NCBI GenBank assembly: GCA_050084515.1
Contig: CM114273.1
Location: forward strand, 33,356,001-33,420,000
DNA: 64,000 nt
DNA from: Blasia pusilla
Lineage: Eukaryota; Marchantiophyta; Marchantiopsida; Blasiales
Direction of reading: 5' to 3'
Shown: in pieces, positions 1 to 17,179 of the stretch
How the letters are laid out: each line of letters opens with the position of its first letter
Position numbering within the stretch: position 1 is the stretch's first letter
The notes under the pieces: generated by a model
The model's database searches: none
The model's input: only the letters and a program-made list of their open reading frames with translations
Told to the model about the DNA's origin: nothing
Made by a program: the position numbers and the translations under genes

Positions 1-25
1 TAGAGACCCTCTCCCATATATATAG
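1..25 (-). mobile_element. Helitron-like 5' terminus, cut by window edge
   Basis: The minus strand reads as a short run of TA repeats followed by GGGAGAGGG. This resembles the 5' termini near 2139 and 2464, which read TC-(TA-rich)-TTATT-GGGAGAG. The element body would lie left of the window. Only the terminus is visible, so the call rests on similarity to its neighbours. Confidence 0.3.
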
Positions 26-1906
26 TTCTAGAGAAATTTATCCCTTCCTCTTTTCCCAAGAATTCCTCTTGGATCGTTGACCAAAACTATTATTTTGATG
101 GTTCAAGGTATTTTTCAAGACTTTTTCTTGTGCATTTGTCAAGATCTTTAGTGCCTTGGAATGGTCTCACAAGATTTACAACGCCATTTTTATCATCCCA
201 AACACAAATTAGGTTTGATCGTTATGACCTCAAACGTGAAGAATCCCCAAACATTGAGTGAAGTTCCAAGGTTTGTTGATGTCTCTTGAGAGTCCAAGTC
301 TTTTGGAACTTGAGCTCTTCATAAGTTCTACCCATCATTTGATCATGCACTTGCACCTCATAATCATCATCATTCAAGATGCCCATCAAGACTTGCATCT
401 CACTTTTGCAATTCATGTCTCACTCATGAAACTCCAAAGCATTCTCATCCTAATTGTGTATTTCTTTATAATCTTTTGGATTTTCTTCTTCCATAATCAT
501 GTATGTGCTAATAAGTTTTTCCGAAGAGTTTTGTTTGGACTTTTTTTCCATTTGCTACAAAAGCTATAATAATTCCCTTTCAATTAATTTTTCATAAAAG
601 GGCTCGATTGACTTCAAGAGCTTATCTTTGAGAATTTGCACCAAATTTTCTTTTCAAGTATTCTCTATGAGACAAGCTTTTACACTCATCGAGGTCGTCC
701 ATATTTATGTGTGGGTTTAAGAATGAGGGCTTGGCTTATTGCAAATTCTTTTATTCTTCCATGTCATCTTTGTGGAGTATATTCTTAATAGATGTGCACT
801 CAGGCGTTGGACTTCTTCATCCTTCTCAACTTGGTGTGCCCAATTGTATACGCGGGGAGCTTGTTGATACAAAGGGTATGCACATTCATTGACATGCGCA
901 TCGTGGAGAACAAATGATAACCCATAATGTGATGAGGGAGGAACTAACATCAATGGCTCTGAGGCTCGTATCATAGAATATATCGTTAGTAAGAGAAAGT
1001 ACATATCCTACCTTCTACTACACAAAGAAACTTTTATTGATAAGGTAACTTTATTATATCTCACAGTGACTTTTATCTATATCAGGTGATGTAATGGTTG
1101 CTTGTCCAACACATTTTAAATGGTTGTATTAGCCAATATAATAGCAAGAATGAAGGAGTTAAGTTATGTAGGGAGACCTACGACTGATGGATGTTCTTTT
1201 TGTAGTGGAATTTTTTTGGCAATTATATGTGTTTTTTGACACTTTCTTAAAACACGTGCTCGAGCCCGTGCTTACTATTCGCTTGAGAATCATCAACTTA
1301 TACCTTCTCATAGTTCTTTCTATATTTTCAATTCTTATTATTGATAATATATCTCTGTGGCACACTCGCATTATAACCTACAGAGTTACCGGCATTGTTT
1401 TGTCGAGTCCAAGAGGTTGGTGACCACTTATGTTGTCATCCATTTATGTCTAAATAACCACAAGTATTCATGTCGGATTTGTTTCAAGTTATGAATCTTG
1501 TAGCTCAAGGAGTTTTTTTTTCCCATTGTTGACTTGTTTGCAACAAGCCGTTTTTCTTTTTACACTAGTTCTTTCATTTCTTGCCTTGCTCCCTTCTTGG
1601 GATATTGGTACATATAATTTTCCTCTTTTGAGATGTTTTCTAATAAAATGGACAGGTCTTCTCTTGAAATAATATTTTTATACCAATTTGAATTTCCCTT
1701 TTTTTTCAATTAAGTTGTTTTATATTCCTTAAGAAATCATTAATTATTTGAATGTCTAGTTTTGAGGACTTCTCTAATCTCTTTCATTTCAATATAGGCG
1801 AGTCGTCCATAAGTTAGTAAGGCCTATGGTACGCACAACGGTTGTCGCGTCATTTTTTTACCATTCACGTCAATGTGGTTGTCGTATCATTCTTTAACTA
1901 TGCACA
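26..1906. other. AT-rich intergenic DNA, no gene supported
   Basis: The reading frames here are short, lack recognisable domains and have the low-complexity composition of AT-rich noncoding DNA. No tRNA, rRNA or domain-bearing protein was recognised. A short imprecise duplication of about 40 bases sits near 1840-1905. Confidence 0.6.
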
Positions 1907-2139
1907 CTAGTAAGGTGCCCGCGTGATGCACGGGAAATAAAAAATTGATGGAGGAACTTTTGCTTGTGCCCGTGATAGCAATGCTATACACAAATTCATT
2001 TTTTTTCCTTACTGCGTGTAGCATGTGAAATACGTTCTTGCTGCCCAAACCATGCGAAACATTTTCTTGCTGCCCGGATGCCATGTGTCAAACAGAGGTG
2101 TTTGCAAATCAAGAATACACTCTCCAATAATAATATCGA
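1907..2139 (-). mobile_element. Short non-autonomous Helitron
   Basis: Read on the minus strand, the element starts A|TCGATATTATTATTGG at 2139. It ends with the hairpin CCCGTG-CATCA-CGCGGG (plus 1917-1933) followed by CACCTTACTAG|T, the CTAG lying at plus 1907-1910. A 5' TC, a GC-rich 3' hairpin about 10 bases before CTRR, and insertion between A and T are the defining Helitron features; all three are seen. It has no coding capacity and depends on a Rep/helicase supplied elsewhere. Confidence 0.7.
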
Positions 2140-2250
2140 TGTATAATTTTGATTTACCATTCCTACTATACAATGGAATTTGAATAATCCTTTTGTCTCA
2201 AACATCATATGATCTTATTGGTTAGACAGGACATGTGTGAAGATAGAATA

Positions 2251-2464
2251 GGCCCGTGGCATGCCCGGGTTGAAATCCTAAAATAGTAATTAGCTCTCAA
2301 AATTCTTGATTTTCTTTTAAATCAATTTCGAGTGATCTTATAAGTCAAGAAAGCGAGCGATCTTATTGGCCTAGGAAGTTAGCTACCCCATTGGCTGAAA
2401 ATGCCACGTGTCAGACGAAGAAGAGGTTGCAAAACGAAGAGGCACTCTCCCATAATAATATAGA
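2251..2464 (-). mobile_element. Second short Helitron, same family, degenerate 3' end
   Basis: The minus strand starts A|TCTATATTATTATGGGAG at 2464, almost the same terminus as the copy ending at 2139. Both copies share a GACACRTGGCAT-type motif about 55 bases inside. A GC-rich hairpin (plus 2252-2269, arms CCCGtG/CCCGGG-like) stands where a 3' hairpin should be, but no clean CTRR follows. It lies in tandem with the first copy in the same orientation. Confidence 0.5.
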
Positions 2465-2553
2465 TTAGTGTAAACCCGTAGGAGGTTCAAATTCATATTT
2501 CCTTCCCTAGTTAATTAATTTTCACAATTCTTAAATGTCACTTTAAATTGATA

Positions 2554-2786
2554 TCAAATTATGGGAGAGTGTTCTTAAAGAGGTGCCATCTCTCCCGATG
2601 ACATGTGTCCTTTTTTACTTGTAGATAATTGACATGTGTCGCTCTTTGGAACTAAAACATGCAAACTCTTCTGAAAAACATAAATCTTTAAAAATAATTT
2701 TAAAAATCCTATTGATAAAAAATCAGAAATCAAAATAAATTCAAAAGAATTGTAGAGGCCCTCTCCTTTCCCACAATAATTTGGAT
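2554..2786. mobile_element. MITE-like element or two facing Helitron ends
   Basis: The left side reads TCAAATTATGGGAGAG on plus (from 2554). The right side reads TCCAAATTATTGTGGGAAAG on minus (from about 2785). The two form imperfect inverted terminal repeats bounding about 230 AT-rich bases. They match the termini of the neighbouring Helitron-like copies. Either an inverted-repeat MITE or two opposed Helitron 5' ends would explain this. There is no coding capacity. Confidence 0.4.
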
Positions 2787-5700
2787 GCCTCCCTAACCCT
2801 CCCGTTGCCACAACGGCGAGCGCGCCTCCACAGTGACCCAGGTGGCCGGGTTCGTCATTCCCGTCACGAGACGACGGCGTTGGGGGGACACGACCGTGTT
2901 ACCGTCCGTTCGTCCCACTGGGCTCACAGTGACTCACTCACTCACAGTGACACAGACCCACTCGCGCGAGGTTGACCGAGAGATGTCGGTGCCAACTCTG
3001 ACCCCAACCACATCGTCAAGATCCGAGCGGGCGCCGCGCGATCGCCTTTCCAGTAGTCGCATTTGCGTGACCCGAGCACAGCGCGCACAGGCAGCGGGCC
3101 GGTACTTATAAGCGGTCTACTTATGGCTGATAAGACTCCAAAAAGTAGCTTATGAGCGGTTACCGGTAGTATAACGGAAGGGGGGCTCTCGAGTACCCTG
3201 AGAAGGCGTAGAAAATAATGTGCACTAAGCGTTAGAGACGAGTACCGTATACGTGATCTCACTCAGTGAGTTCGCCATAAAATAATATACGGTGAGAGCG
3301 ATGGGCACATAGGAGATGAGGATGCACACGTCAATGTAAAGGTGCGAGGGGATGAGGGGAGGGGATGGGATGGTGTCACGCAATGTCCACCATCATACGA
3401 CTGGAACGCATCATCCATCATACACGTCACGAGTCATGATGCTGGAAGGGATAAAGTCTGTTTCATGCGGATGGTACCTGCTTCATTGACAATCATGACC
3501 CCATCGATTGCATATGCACATGCATGCATTCCACAATGCTCATCATCCACATTCTCGTCCGAGATACGAGGTGCTCTACTCGAAATTTTAAAAAATTAAA
3601 TTTAAACTCTACAAATACCACTCCGCTAAGATCGAATGATGTCCCGTACGACTGCGGTGTGAACCGGTATCTTCCAGAAGATTCTCCTATAAGGACCCGT
3701 ACTTCGTTTCGGTTAGATCGTTAGGAATGATAATATGCTAAATATGGTAATGGTCTAAACTATTCCGACCCGGGCGATGTTTGCGTGGATAAAGTGTGAC
3801 GTCCGCTGCACGGCAACGGCCGTCGGCCTGTCTTTGGCTGTCGAGCCTAGCGTGGAGGAGGAGGCCGTGGCGCAGGGCTAGCTTCGGCTCGGGCCGCAGG
3901 TTCGGGTCGCCCAGGCCATGGCTGCCTTGCATGCGATGGACATTCCGAATGCCGGTCAATGCTAAATTATGCCGGGCTCTGACAGGATCCTCGCCGAGGG
4001 AGCAGCGGGATGAGCTGCCGGAGAACCCGATTCCGAATCATCCATCATCATCATTCGGAGGAGGATTCCAAACAGTTTCATTCGGTGTTGTTCCGTGTGA
4101 TGCCCACTAGCACGGAAGTAAAGTCTTACGTTAAGGGGTCAACCGAATGACAATCGCCTTTCACACGGAAAGGGATTCAACCCGAGGATTCTTTTCGTTT
4201 TAAAAGACGGTCGTTCCGTTCTGAAGTGGATCGACGACGGAGGCGGAAGGTTCTCGCCAATTTTCGGTTACTTACGTTGAAGGTACTTCGTGATTTCCGT
4301 ATGAACTTTATTACCGGGTTGAAGTGAGGTGGCATGCGTGCTCATTGGGGGCTTCTGCGTTTCAGAATAAAATCTCAGCTATCTATCTCTACGTGGCTTC
4401 ATAAAGTGCAAGGTTTCTTGAGGAACGCCTTTTCCTTCGTCTTACAGTAGTCTCACGAGTCTACCGGAGTCTTCTTCTACCTCCGTCCCTGCCAGGATTG
4501 TATGATATATCTTGACGCGAGCTTTGCGAGAGTCCTACCAGTTCGGCTCGGACGGACGGACGGGCGGATCCTTCGGAATAATCGGTTTGCTTTTCAAAAG
4601 TCGTTTTTATTACCCACCTTATGGCAGTTATTTCGATCTCTAAGTCTTAGATCCGCCTTGCGACTTTTCAAACTCCGTTCTTTCCATTCAGAGAAAGTGC
4701 GGGATTCGAACTGCATTTCTTGACAAAAATTGCGGGTTCTGAAAAGAAGGCCGTTTCTCGCGGAGAGATTATGAGTCACTCCCCTGCCTTGAGCTTCACG
4801 TTTGTCATGTGGATGCTGGTTTCTCTATTATTTCCCGGCCTAGCGTTGTGAAAGATTGTTGACGTCCGCCCCATTGGGCAGCAGGAAGAAAACTCTCGGA
4901 CCCGCCCACGCTCGCGAGTCTCCGACTCTCCATCCACGGCGACGCCGCGACAGTGCCGAGAATCCACCGTCCGGATAACATGTCAGGTCACCGCGCGACA
5001 AGGGGACTCCATCGCTTTTGCCTGGTGCTCCGGATAGGGACAGGTGCAACGGAGCTACTCGCCTAGCTCTAGGCTAGCAAGGGGGACGTGTGAGACTTCC
5101 GTGTCGCCACATCCGGTGCAGACAGATGGACGGAAAAAGATGGATCATGGATGGACGAACCGAGGGGAGAGTCTCGGGCCGCGGCGATGTCGCGGCAGAT
5201 GTCACCGTGACCCGCGCGAATGAAGCGACGAGTCGTGAGGTAGGAGAACGTACGGGACCTTCCTCGGAGGGCGCCGGCTCGGTCGCGGATTTCGAAAAGG
5301 AAGCGGGGAACAATCGCGAGGCGTGGAATTTCATGTGCGGCAAAATTATGTGCGGAAAAGTCTTCCTCCGTTCTGTCCGGTAGCGCTTCGAGAAACCGGA
5401 GCGGATCGGGTGCGGCATCTTACGGGAGCAGTGAATGAGAATGATGATTACGAAGAGGTCCAGAGGACAAGAGCAGATCGTCCGTGATGTCAAACTCGTC
5501 ACCAATTGCGAGAGGAGAAGGTGGAAGATGGCGCGGAGACTTCGGGTGGGGATGGTCCTATCATCGTCAGCGAACTACCGCGCCAGGAGTTTGGACGTGT
5601 CCTGGACTAACGTCAGCAGAAAAGAAATGATCCGATCTGATGAGGGGCAACGAATCAGTCAATCGGCCGATTGACTGATTCAGCTTTCTTCCGAGACAGG

Positions 5701-6428
5701 AAGAGAACTAGGTGCACTTGTGAATTCGCCAGGCATGGCTGCAAAGATGACAGCATCATCACCTCAGACGCGTGGTTAACTGACGGTCTACTTTTTCCGG
5801 GTCCATCACAAAGGCGCTGTGCTTATTAATCAGTTGATGGACTCAGCGAATGTGGTAGGACAACGCCCGGGACTCTCTTGTGAAAGAAGCGAAGGGCTTA
5901 GAAGGCTCTTGATCAGTTGATGATTTTGTTCGTGAAAATCCAGTGCCGAGAAATCGAAATAAGATATTTCAATCTGCACAATCTGTGACAAGAAAGGCGA
6001 GGAAATTCAAGGAGAGGAAATAGTTCACCCTGAAGAAGAAATGAGGTACCTAGCTCCAATATCGCAATGATCGTCCTAGTAGACTCCATGCGATCAGTCT
6101 GCATGAAGAACATCCTTCACATGCATTTGCATGCAAAAGTCTAACCGACGACCTTCAGAAACCGGTTTTCATATTTCCACCGAATTCAACCGTCCGTAGT
6201 CCATTTGAATAACTTTCTTGCTACGTGAACAAGATCGTACCTCTTACCACAAAACTAATTGAAAGAACTACGACACAGACGCCATCATCCCTCTCCTTCA
6301 CAAGACTCCGTCCTTATGTATTAATGAGAAGCAGAGAGTGCGTTCACCTCTCACCTTGTTTTCAACCTCCGCCCCTAGACCTCTAACAAACCCAAGAAGC
6401 TACCATACAATGCTCAGAATGCTGACCA
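2787..6428. other. Gene-free region between repeats and NFS2
   Basis: This stretch is richer in G+C than its left flank and carries several overlapping short frames on both strands, none with a recognisable domain or plausible exon structure. The part nearest 6428 should hold the 3' UTR and downstream sequence of NFS2. A 30-bp perfect palindrome is listed separately at 5652-5681. Degraded transposon sequence is possible but nothing identifies it. Confidence 0.5.
5652..5681. repeat. 30-bp perfect palindrome
   Basis: The 15-base arm GAATCAGTCAATCGG is followed immediately by its exact reverse complement, with no spacer. The centre is GGCC. It lies about 750 bases beyond the NFS2 stop codon. 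Function unknown. Confidence 0.9.
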
Positions 6429-11191
<4,763 letters not shown>

Positions 11192-12513
11192 AAAACCAAA
11201 TAACTTTCCTTCCCACGACTCCTCTCCCCTGACCCAAATCACCTGCTTCGACTTCAGCTCTGAACACGAGTTCATACCTTACCAGACCTCAAGCCCACCA
11301 AACGCTGAGGACGAGCAACCGGAGCTTGATTGTCGAGGACAGATCCCAGCCATGAGTGTGAGGGTGCGGTTGCCACCGCCATTGCTCTTTCCTCCTCCTC
11401 CAAGAAACCTCAGCCTGCGTGCCTGAGTTTCTACCGCCCTCCCACCTGCCTGCCTTGATGTGCCCTTGTTACAAGTAATATTTCCTCGACTTTGCTGCTC
11501 TTCAGTCAAATGCTTAGGCGTCCTGGGTCGTGAGAACTATATCTTTGGAATGGGTGAGTTGGCTCATGTGGTGGCACGTCCAGATGCACTGCCTCAAAGT
11601 GTTCAGGTGGAAATCTCTCTTCTTGATGGATAGGACTGCTGATCGCGCCTCTCCCTCTCACGGGCACGCAGGGAAGGGGCGTTTTTCATCCCCAGCCAAT
11701 GCTGACTCCGCCTTAGATTCTGCTTGCTGGTCTGTGGCGTATGAATCGGGCCGTATCACTCCTCAAATCTGTTTGGTGGGCTTAAGAATTTTGAAGTCAA
11801 ACAACAGTTGACAGCGACTCTCGTCGGGAGAGTTGGCCGAGCAATTTCCGCATGGACGACATCACGGGTCTTTACTGAAGCCTCAATTCTTGTGAGCGTG
11901 TACGCGTAGAGAGGAGCCTGGCAGTGTAAACGCGTGAGATTGGAGGCGATGAAGTAGTTAAGTTGTGGGCTTCTGGGGTTTTCGCTTGCAAGCTTAGGTT
12001 CCAGAATTACTAGAACTTCATATGCCCTGTATTCTCCACCACGAAGTCAATGAGTGGCACAGAGCTGGGCTGTTTAATGACACCGATGAAACGGACGCGT
12101 TGGATGTGGAAAGAAAGGAAGGAACCCCACGGTCGGGTTGGGAAACAGCATGCAGTTTGCGTTCGCCATCACTGCGTCAGATTTCCTACCTTCGGCTGAC
12201 CGATTTCATTGCATGACCCTTGAAGAAACCAGATTGTAGGTGGCATGGCGTCCTCCACAATGGATGACTGAAGGGAGGCGAATGTGTTTGAACACAGACC
12301 GACAAATTTTCCCGCTGTACCAGATGTCTCGAGATGCCAAGCCTGTTGGATGTATCCGTCTTCAGCGAAAAAACATCATTCGCTGTATTCATTCCTCGCC
12401 ATGTTTTGCTAGTGAGATTTTTTCATTGGCAGAAAGAACTAACTCAAGTCACCGGCGGGTAAACAGTTCTTTTCTTGAATTCATAGCAACACTGGAGCAC
12501 ATTGGAAACAGAA
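11192..12513. promoter_or_regulatory. NFS2 upstream region and 3' flank of next gene
   Basis: This gap separates two minus-strand genes. It should hold the NFS2 5' UTR and promoter and the 3' UTR of the gene ending at 12514. Frames here have no recognisable domains. A possible alternative NFS2 first exon lies near 11280-11350. No TATA box could be assigned with confidence. Confidence 0.4.
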
Positions 12514-13638
12514 TCAAGAGCGGGCCTTCTCATCGGCTAAAGGAGGAGCCCCGAGCTGGGCATCAAGTTTCCTAAGTCGTTCTCTAAGTTTTGCTTCTGC
12601 TGCATCTCTTTCTTGCTGGATACTGGTGATTCTAAATCCGGGTTCAGGCCCAGCAGAAGACTCCATGGGTTTACCATTTATTGGGACAACGGGTGGACCC
12701 AGGAACACTTTGTACAGGATGTTATTCACTACGGTAATCATCATCAGTACGAATCCTAGGAAGCCCAAGAATCCGGCATCGAACTCTGGCCACTCTTGTG
12801 GTGCCCCATCTCCAAATGCATTGTCTTGTTTTGTTGGTCTCTTCTGTTGAGATGATTCACCTGACAGTAACAGAAATGTTAGAATTCAATCTAAACAGCA
12901 GTATCAATCAGTGCATTGCAAATCCAGTCAGATGAAGAGAGAATCTATTGAGATCTTGAGAGGGGTTTGTACCACGAGGCAGATTAACCAGACATTTCTT
13001 TTGGTGAGACTTCTAAACAGAGAGCTATGAAAGATTCTCACAGTCCAGAAGCCTCCATTTAAAAGTTCAATGCTGTGTGTGTGCTGGAAACGATGTCTCC
13101 AAGGTTTCCCTGCTTTGAAAGGTGGTATTTTTCATCATGAAATTTCTCGTTGGAAAGTGGAAACTATCACCAAGTGGTTGGTGGTTATTTCAGCCAGACT
13201 TGAGGATTGGAGCTTACTCACCTTCAAGAGTGAGCTGAAGATGTACACACAGTATCATTCCTGAAATCTGGGTAATATAGACAATAAGACCAGTAGCAAA
13301 AAGTCTGATATTAAGACAGTACCTGGCTCTGGAAATTGACGAGGGCCAGTAGCAGGAGAATCCTTCACTGTTGATAATGTGCTAAGTTGTTGGTCTAATT
13401 CTTCTAAAGTTCGCTTTGTAGACACTGTCTTCTTGGGTTCCTCTCCTCCTTCCTCTCCTGCGACTACTCGGATATGATGACTGCTTCGCTGTCTAATTCG
13501 GACACCTTGTGTCTCATACCCACTCCTCAACACCTCAATCTCATGGACTTTGCGCTGCACACAGTTTATGCAGTGTTGAGGATAAAATACATCCACTTCC
13601 AGCATATGCTCCCTTGGCAAAAGTCCAGAACCATGGTG
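12514..13638 (-). CDS. Unknown protein with one membrane segment (3' part of gene)
   Basis: I do not recognise the family. Two exons join in phase: 13638-13323, then 12860-12514 with the stop. The first carries LEVDVFYPQHCINCVQRKV, with two close cysteines (HCINC), then a basic stretch and an acidic, charged linker. The second has an acidic linker ending QEWPEFDAG, a hydrophobic segment GFLGFLGFVLMMITVVNNIL, the proline-rich LGPPVVPINGKP, and a C-terminal charged helix (ERDAAEAKLRERLRKLDAQL). This suggests a single-pass membrane protein with a possible redox or metal-binding CxxC. The matched phases (1/1) and clean splice sites argue for a real gene. The N-terminus is unresolved: an in-frame stop lies just upstream of the 13638 acceptor, so 5' exons must be further away or translation starts inside this exon. 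Confidence 0.55.
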
Positions 13639-16600
13639 CTGCTATGAAATCAGAAGCACATACCTTACATCGACTTCCGAAAAGCTGCCCCAAATTTATC
13701 CTGCTCTGACACCAACAGGGCGAAGCAGGATGCAGGTGCGCTGAAGTGTACATCTTCCCCTGACTGGATTGCTCTGCACAGACAAAAGTGAAGAGTGATT
13801 AGAACTACGTCCAGACACAGCATATTCAGTGAGCATGCAGCTGGTTCACTGCAGAGAACCGAGGAGCTTGAATTGGCCGTCAGGCTGAGCCAAAAAGTGC
13901 TTAAAGTTCACCAATTTTCCACGTATCAATTGTTCAAAGGAGCAGACAAACACCCATTTTTTTGGTCCCCTGTTTCTCAATTATCCGGGGGGTGAGATTG
14001 GAGAAGGACAGTTGATTGCTTGAGGCTGTGAAGAAACTCCCCACGAACCAACACCAGTCTTGTACATTTCAAAAACACGCACCAATTGACTTGGGAGTTT
14101 TGAACCGGGTTCTGTTTCTGTAAACCAGTACAATAAGATCCATATTCTCATCCTGACGGGTCTGGACTGGAGATCCCTATTCCAAGCCAATCCTAGAAGT
14201 CGGGCTAGGTGCTTCTTCAGTGTAGATCTACAGTTAACTTTCCTTATGCAATCTGATGCACTCTACAGGAAACAAATTTTTTTTAAAAAAAATGGACTAC
14301 TCCACAGATGAAATGCACCTGTGAAAAGTCCAAACTCCACTTTTGATGGGGAGGGCTTTCATGGCACCTGTCGATTTACAAGAGCAGGGGTTTCACCAAC
14401 ACTGCGTTGCCGAGTTGATTAGATGGTTAATGCAAACCAAGAATTTCTTTGAGAAGATCTTTGCAAAGCTTGATCATCTTCACAATCAATTGCCTCGCCG
14501 CAGCTTGCTACAGCAGTCCATAAGATCTCTGGGTTCATTCCAAAGAACAGAGGATGCTGAGGTCTGAATGGGTCACAATGATCAGGATTCCGCAGAGGGA
14601 ATTTCAAAATTAGCTCTGTTGGATCCAAATGGTGGTGACTACTACTGCCATGAAAGCCCATCATCTGAGGTTAACATCGTCCCTTTCGTTAAACCAGAAC
14701 CCAGAAACTCTACACCACAGACTACGAAACCCTTCGCCAAATTGGCAACATGCACTCAACAAATGCAACGATTCCTCTCAAGTTCCCACGGGAAATCACC
14801 AGTCATCACGATTTCATCAGTAGTCATTGGAGGCAACATGCACCCACTCTCAATCAGGGCAACATCCACCCAACAACTGCTAGCATTCCAATCCTGACCC
14901 CACGGAGCAATGTTCGGTCAGGGTACTCAAACTGACTACCACGGTAAGAAGAGCTTGTACAGTGGGCTCTGGCAGGCACTCCACTCTCAATCAGACCAAT
15001 TCTGCTGCACTGCTCAATTACGCCGCCAGCAACAAGGGTAGTGAAAGCTGATGAATTGCATATTGACAGTCTCACCAGTTTCCCCTCTCCCACTAGTGCA
15101 AAGCTGCGACTCTCACTTGCCCATGGCGAGAAAATTCCCCACCCCAACTCCTACCACCCACACAATTTGGACAGTCGCCAATCCACAACATCCTGCCACA
15201 CACCCCACTGCCATGCGCGCAAGGAATTCGCCACCATCACCCACCGATAAAAGCAGAGAGCTCATGCTCCATCTCCTCCCACGAAAGATTAGCAAAAACA
15301 GCTCCAAATCCCGAATAGCAAAGCCAATTCTGATCCCACGTTGCGATCAGAGCAGACCCATACCTCACTCTGCAGATCTTCAGAGGCCTCCTTGAACCGC
15401 CCACAAATCGAAGCAGCGGCCCCTCCTTTCACTCGTTCCCTCAGCCACCCCAATTGTGTGGCGCTATCGAGCTACAGCTGCTCTGCTGCAGACTGGCAGT
15501 GCGCTTCATGAACCAAGCGCAGCAACAACTCGTGGGGTATGTCTGCTCGCTTGCCTGCCCATGGACATTGAAATCGAAATAGTAACGCGCACGAACAACA
15601 CTCCATAGCTCCACAGCTCCATCGCTGCAAAGGAACAGGAAGGAAGGGAAGAGAAGGGAAGGATTTAGGAAGGAAGGTGCTCCGGTGGAGAAGGGAATGC
15701 TATGCTTCTCACCAGTTCCGCCATAGCCCAACCAATAACGAACCGACATACGGTGTTCTATGTTATCCACTTACATTAGAAGACGTGGGATAATGTTCTT
15801 GTTTGCGCCTCTCAATAGATTTTAGATTATTAGAGGCCGGAAGTGTTGCAATTGGAGGCCACACGAAAATACTTTCAAAGGGAGATGTTTGTTGGTAAGG
15901 TCATAGTTGCTAATAACAAGGGTGGGGAGAAATAATTATAAACATGTGTGTGTGAAGCCTTTCGGTTTTTTATTTTTGTTTAATTTTTGCCTACATTAAG
16001 CCATTAGCCGGACTCAAATGCTTCACATGTGTGAAACTTTTTGGTTTTTAAAATTTTCTTATACACCAAAACTTGAATGGAAAATAGATTTTAATATTTT
16101 TTTTAAAAAAAAATCAAGTTAATTTTGGAAGGGAAATTACATATTAATTTAGAAAAAACGAAAAAGATAATAGTAGAATAGTGGAAATCTTATTATTCTT
16201 CAAAAAGGTGAAAATTAATTTTATTTTATTATTTTATTTTCAAGCTTGAATTGCGAGGGATTTCTAATGATTATTTTGATACAAAATTTGGATCAAAATA
16301 AGTGGTTTTCTTTTTACTAATCAAGAGATGGGGGTTGGAAAATTAAGGATAACTAATTTCTTTCTAAATTAATAAGGTAAAAGATAAGCATTTTTAAAAA
16401 TCAAAATTAGAATCTCTTGACTATTCATATATCCTATCCTTTGGGGTTGTCTTTGGTGTTGACACATATCCCCTTAGTTTCATCTAACTAAACTAGATGA
16501 GAAGGAGGGCTTCTTTCACTCGTGCGCGGCACGCACATCGACTTGTAATATAAATGAGGAAAGTTACCGTCTTTTCTTTCCTTGCAAGGTCCATGTTATG

Positions 16601-16676
16601 TTTCCTAATCTTCCTTTTTCCGTGTGGATATGTTTAAAATTTATATTATGTAGTCTTTTTTCTTTCAATTTGGGTT
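13639..16676. other. Intergenic or 5' part of the unknown gene, then AT-rich DNA
   Basis: 13639-15800 has moderate GC and may include undetected 5' exons or the promoter of the unknown gene. Frames such as 13981-14190 and 14419-14664 on minus cannot be joined in phase convincingly. From about 15800 the sequence becomes AT-rich with no frames worth naming. Confidence 0.4.
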
Positions 16677-16850
16677 GTTGTGGATGAAATTAAGTTTTAA
16701 TGGATCATATGTTGTGTTTGGGATTCAATTCACTCCTACAAATGGTAGTCGTCTTGTTAACTTTGTTATTGTTGTGGGTGAAATTAAGTTTTAATGGATT
16801 TCCATGTTGTGTTTCTGATTCAATTCACTACTACAAATGGTAGTCGTCTT
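16677..16850. repeat. Tandem duplication, unit 94 bp
   Basis: Copy one starts at 16677 (GTTGTGGATGAAATTAAG) and copy two at 16771 (GTTGTGGGTGAAATTAAG). Each ends with AAATGGTAGTCGTCTTG, at 16756 and 16850. The copies differ at a few positions. They lie between the AT-rich region and the 3' end of element A. Confidence 0.8.
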
Positions 16851-16993
16851 GCATCTTTGTGAAGCTGCAAGACAACCACTAAGAGTTCATTCACAAAGGC
16901 AAATCATTATTATAGTGCAAGTGTTAGTACCCATTTTTACACATCCATGTGACACCAACACTTTTGCAATTCTTTTGCCCTTGTCAAAGCTGT

Positions 16994-17129
16994 CGTGCGC
17001 ATACATATCGCTACACAACATACATCGCTGGTCACATCTACACCACATAACACCGATCTTCCCCACACACGGGTCGATCCACACATGTACAAAAATCAAC
17101 TCATACATATATATGGAGATCATACAACT
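16994..17129 (-). repeat. Terminal segment X of element A (after polypurine tract)
   Basis: It starts just after the polypurine tract with TGTATGATCTCC on minus and ends TATGTATGCGCACGAC. Homologous segments stand on both sides of the LTR in element B (about 42240-42338 and 42741-42880) and of the LTR-like block in element C (61420-61518 and 60944-61042). Beyond 16994 the sequence is unrelated flank. Confidence 0.65.
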
Positions 17130-17179
17130 GCCCCCCTAACTGGCAGTTGGATCCTCCCAACTCCAGATATAAAATATCA

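Noticed and set aside
2781-3262. Overlapping frames on both strands
   Set aside because: GC-rich composition gives open frames on both strands; no domain or exon signals.
13664-13753. Possible upstream exon of the unknown gene
   Set aside because: Joining it to the exon at 13638 would need an intron of about 25 bases, too short for a spliceosomal intron.
16500-16540. GC-rich hairpin CGTGC-GCG-GCACG as a Helitron 3' end
   Set aside because: No CTRR at the right distance on either strand and no matching 5' terminus.
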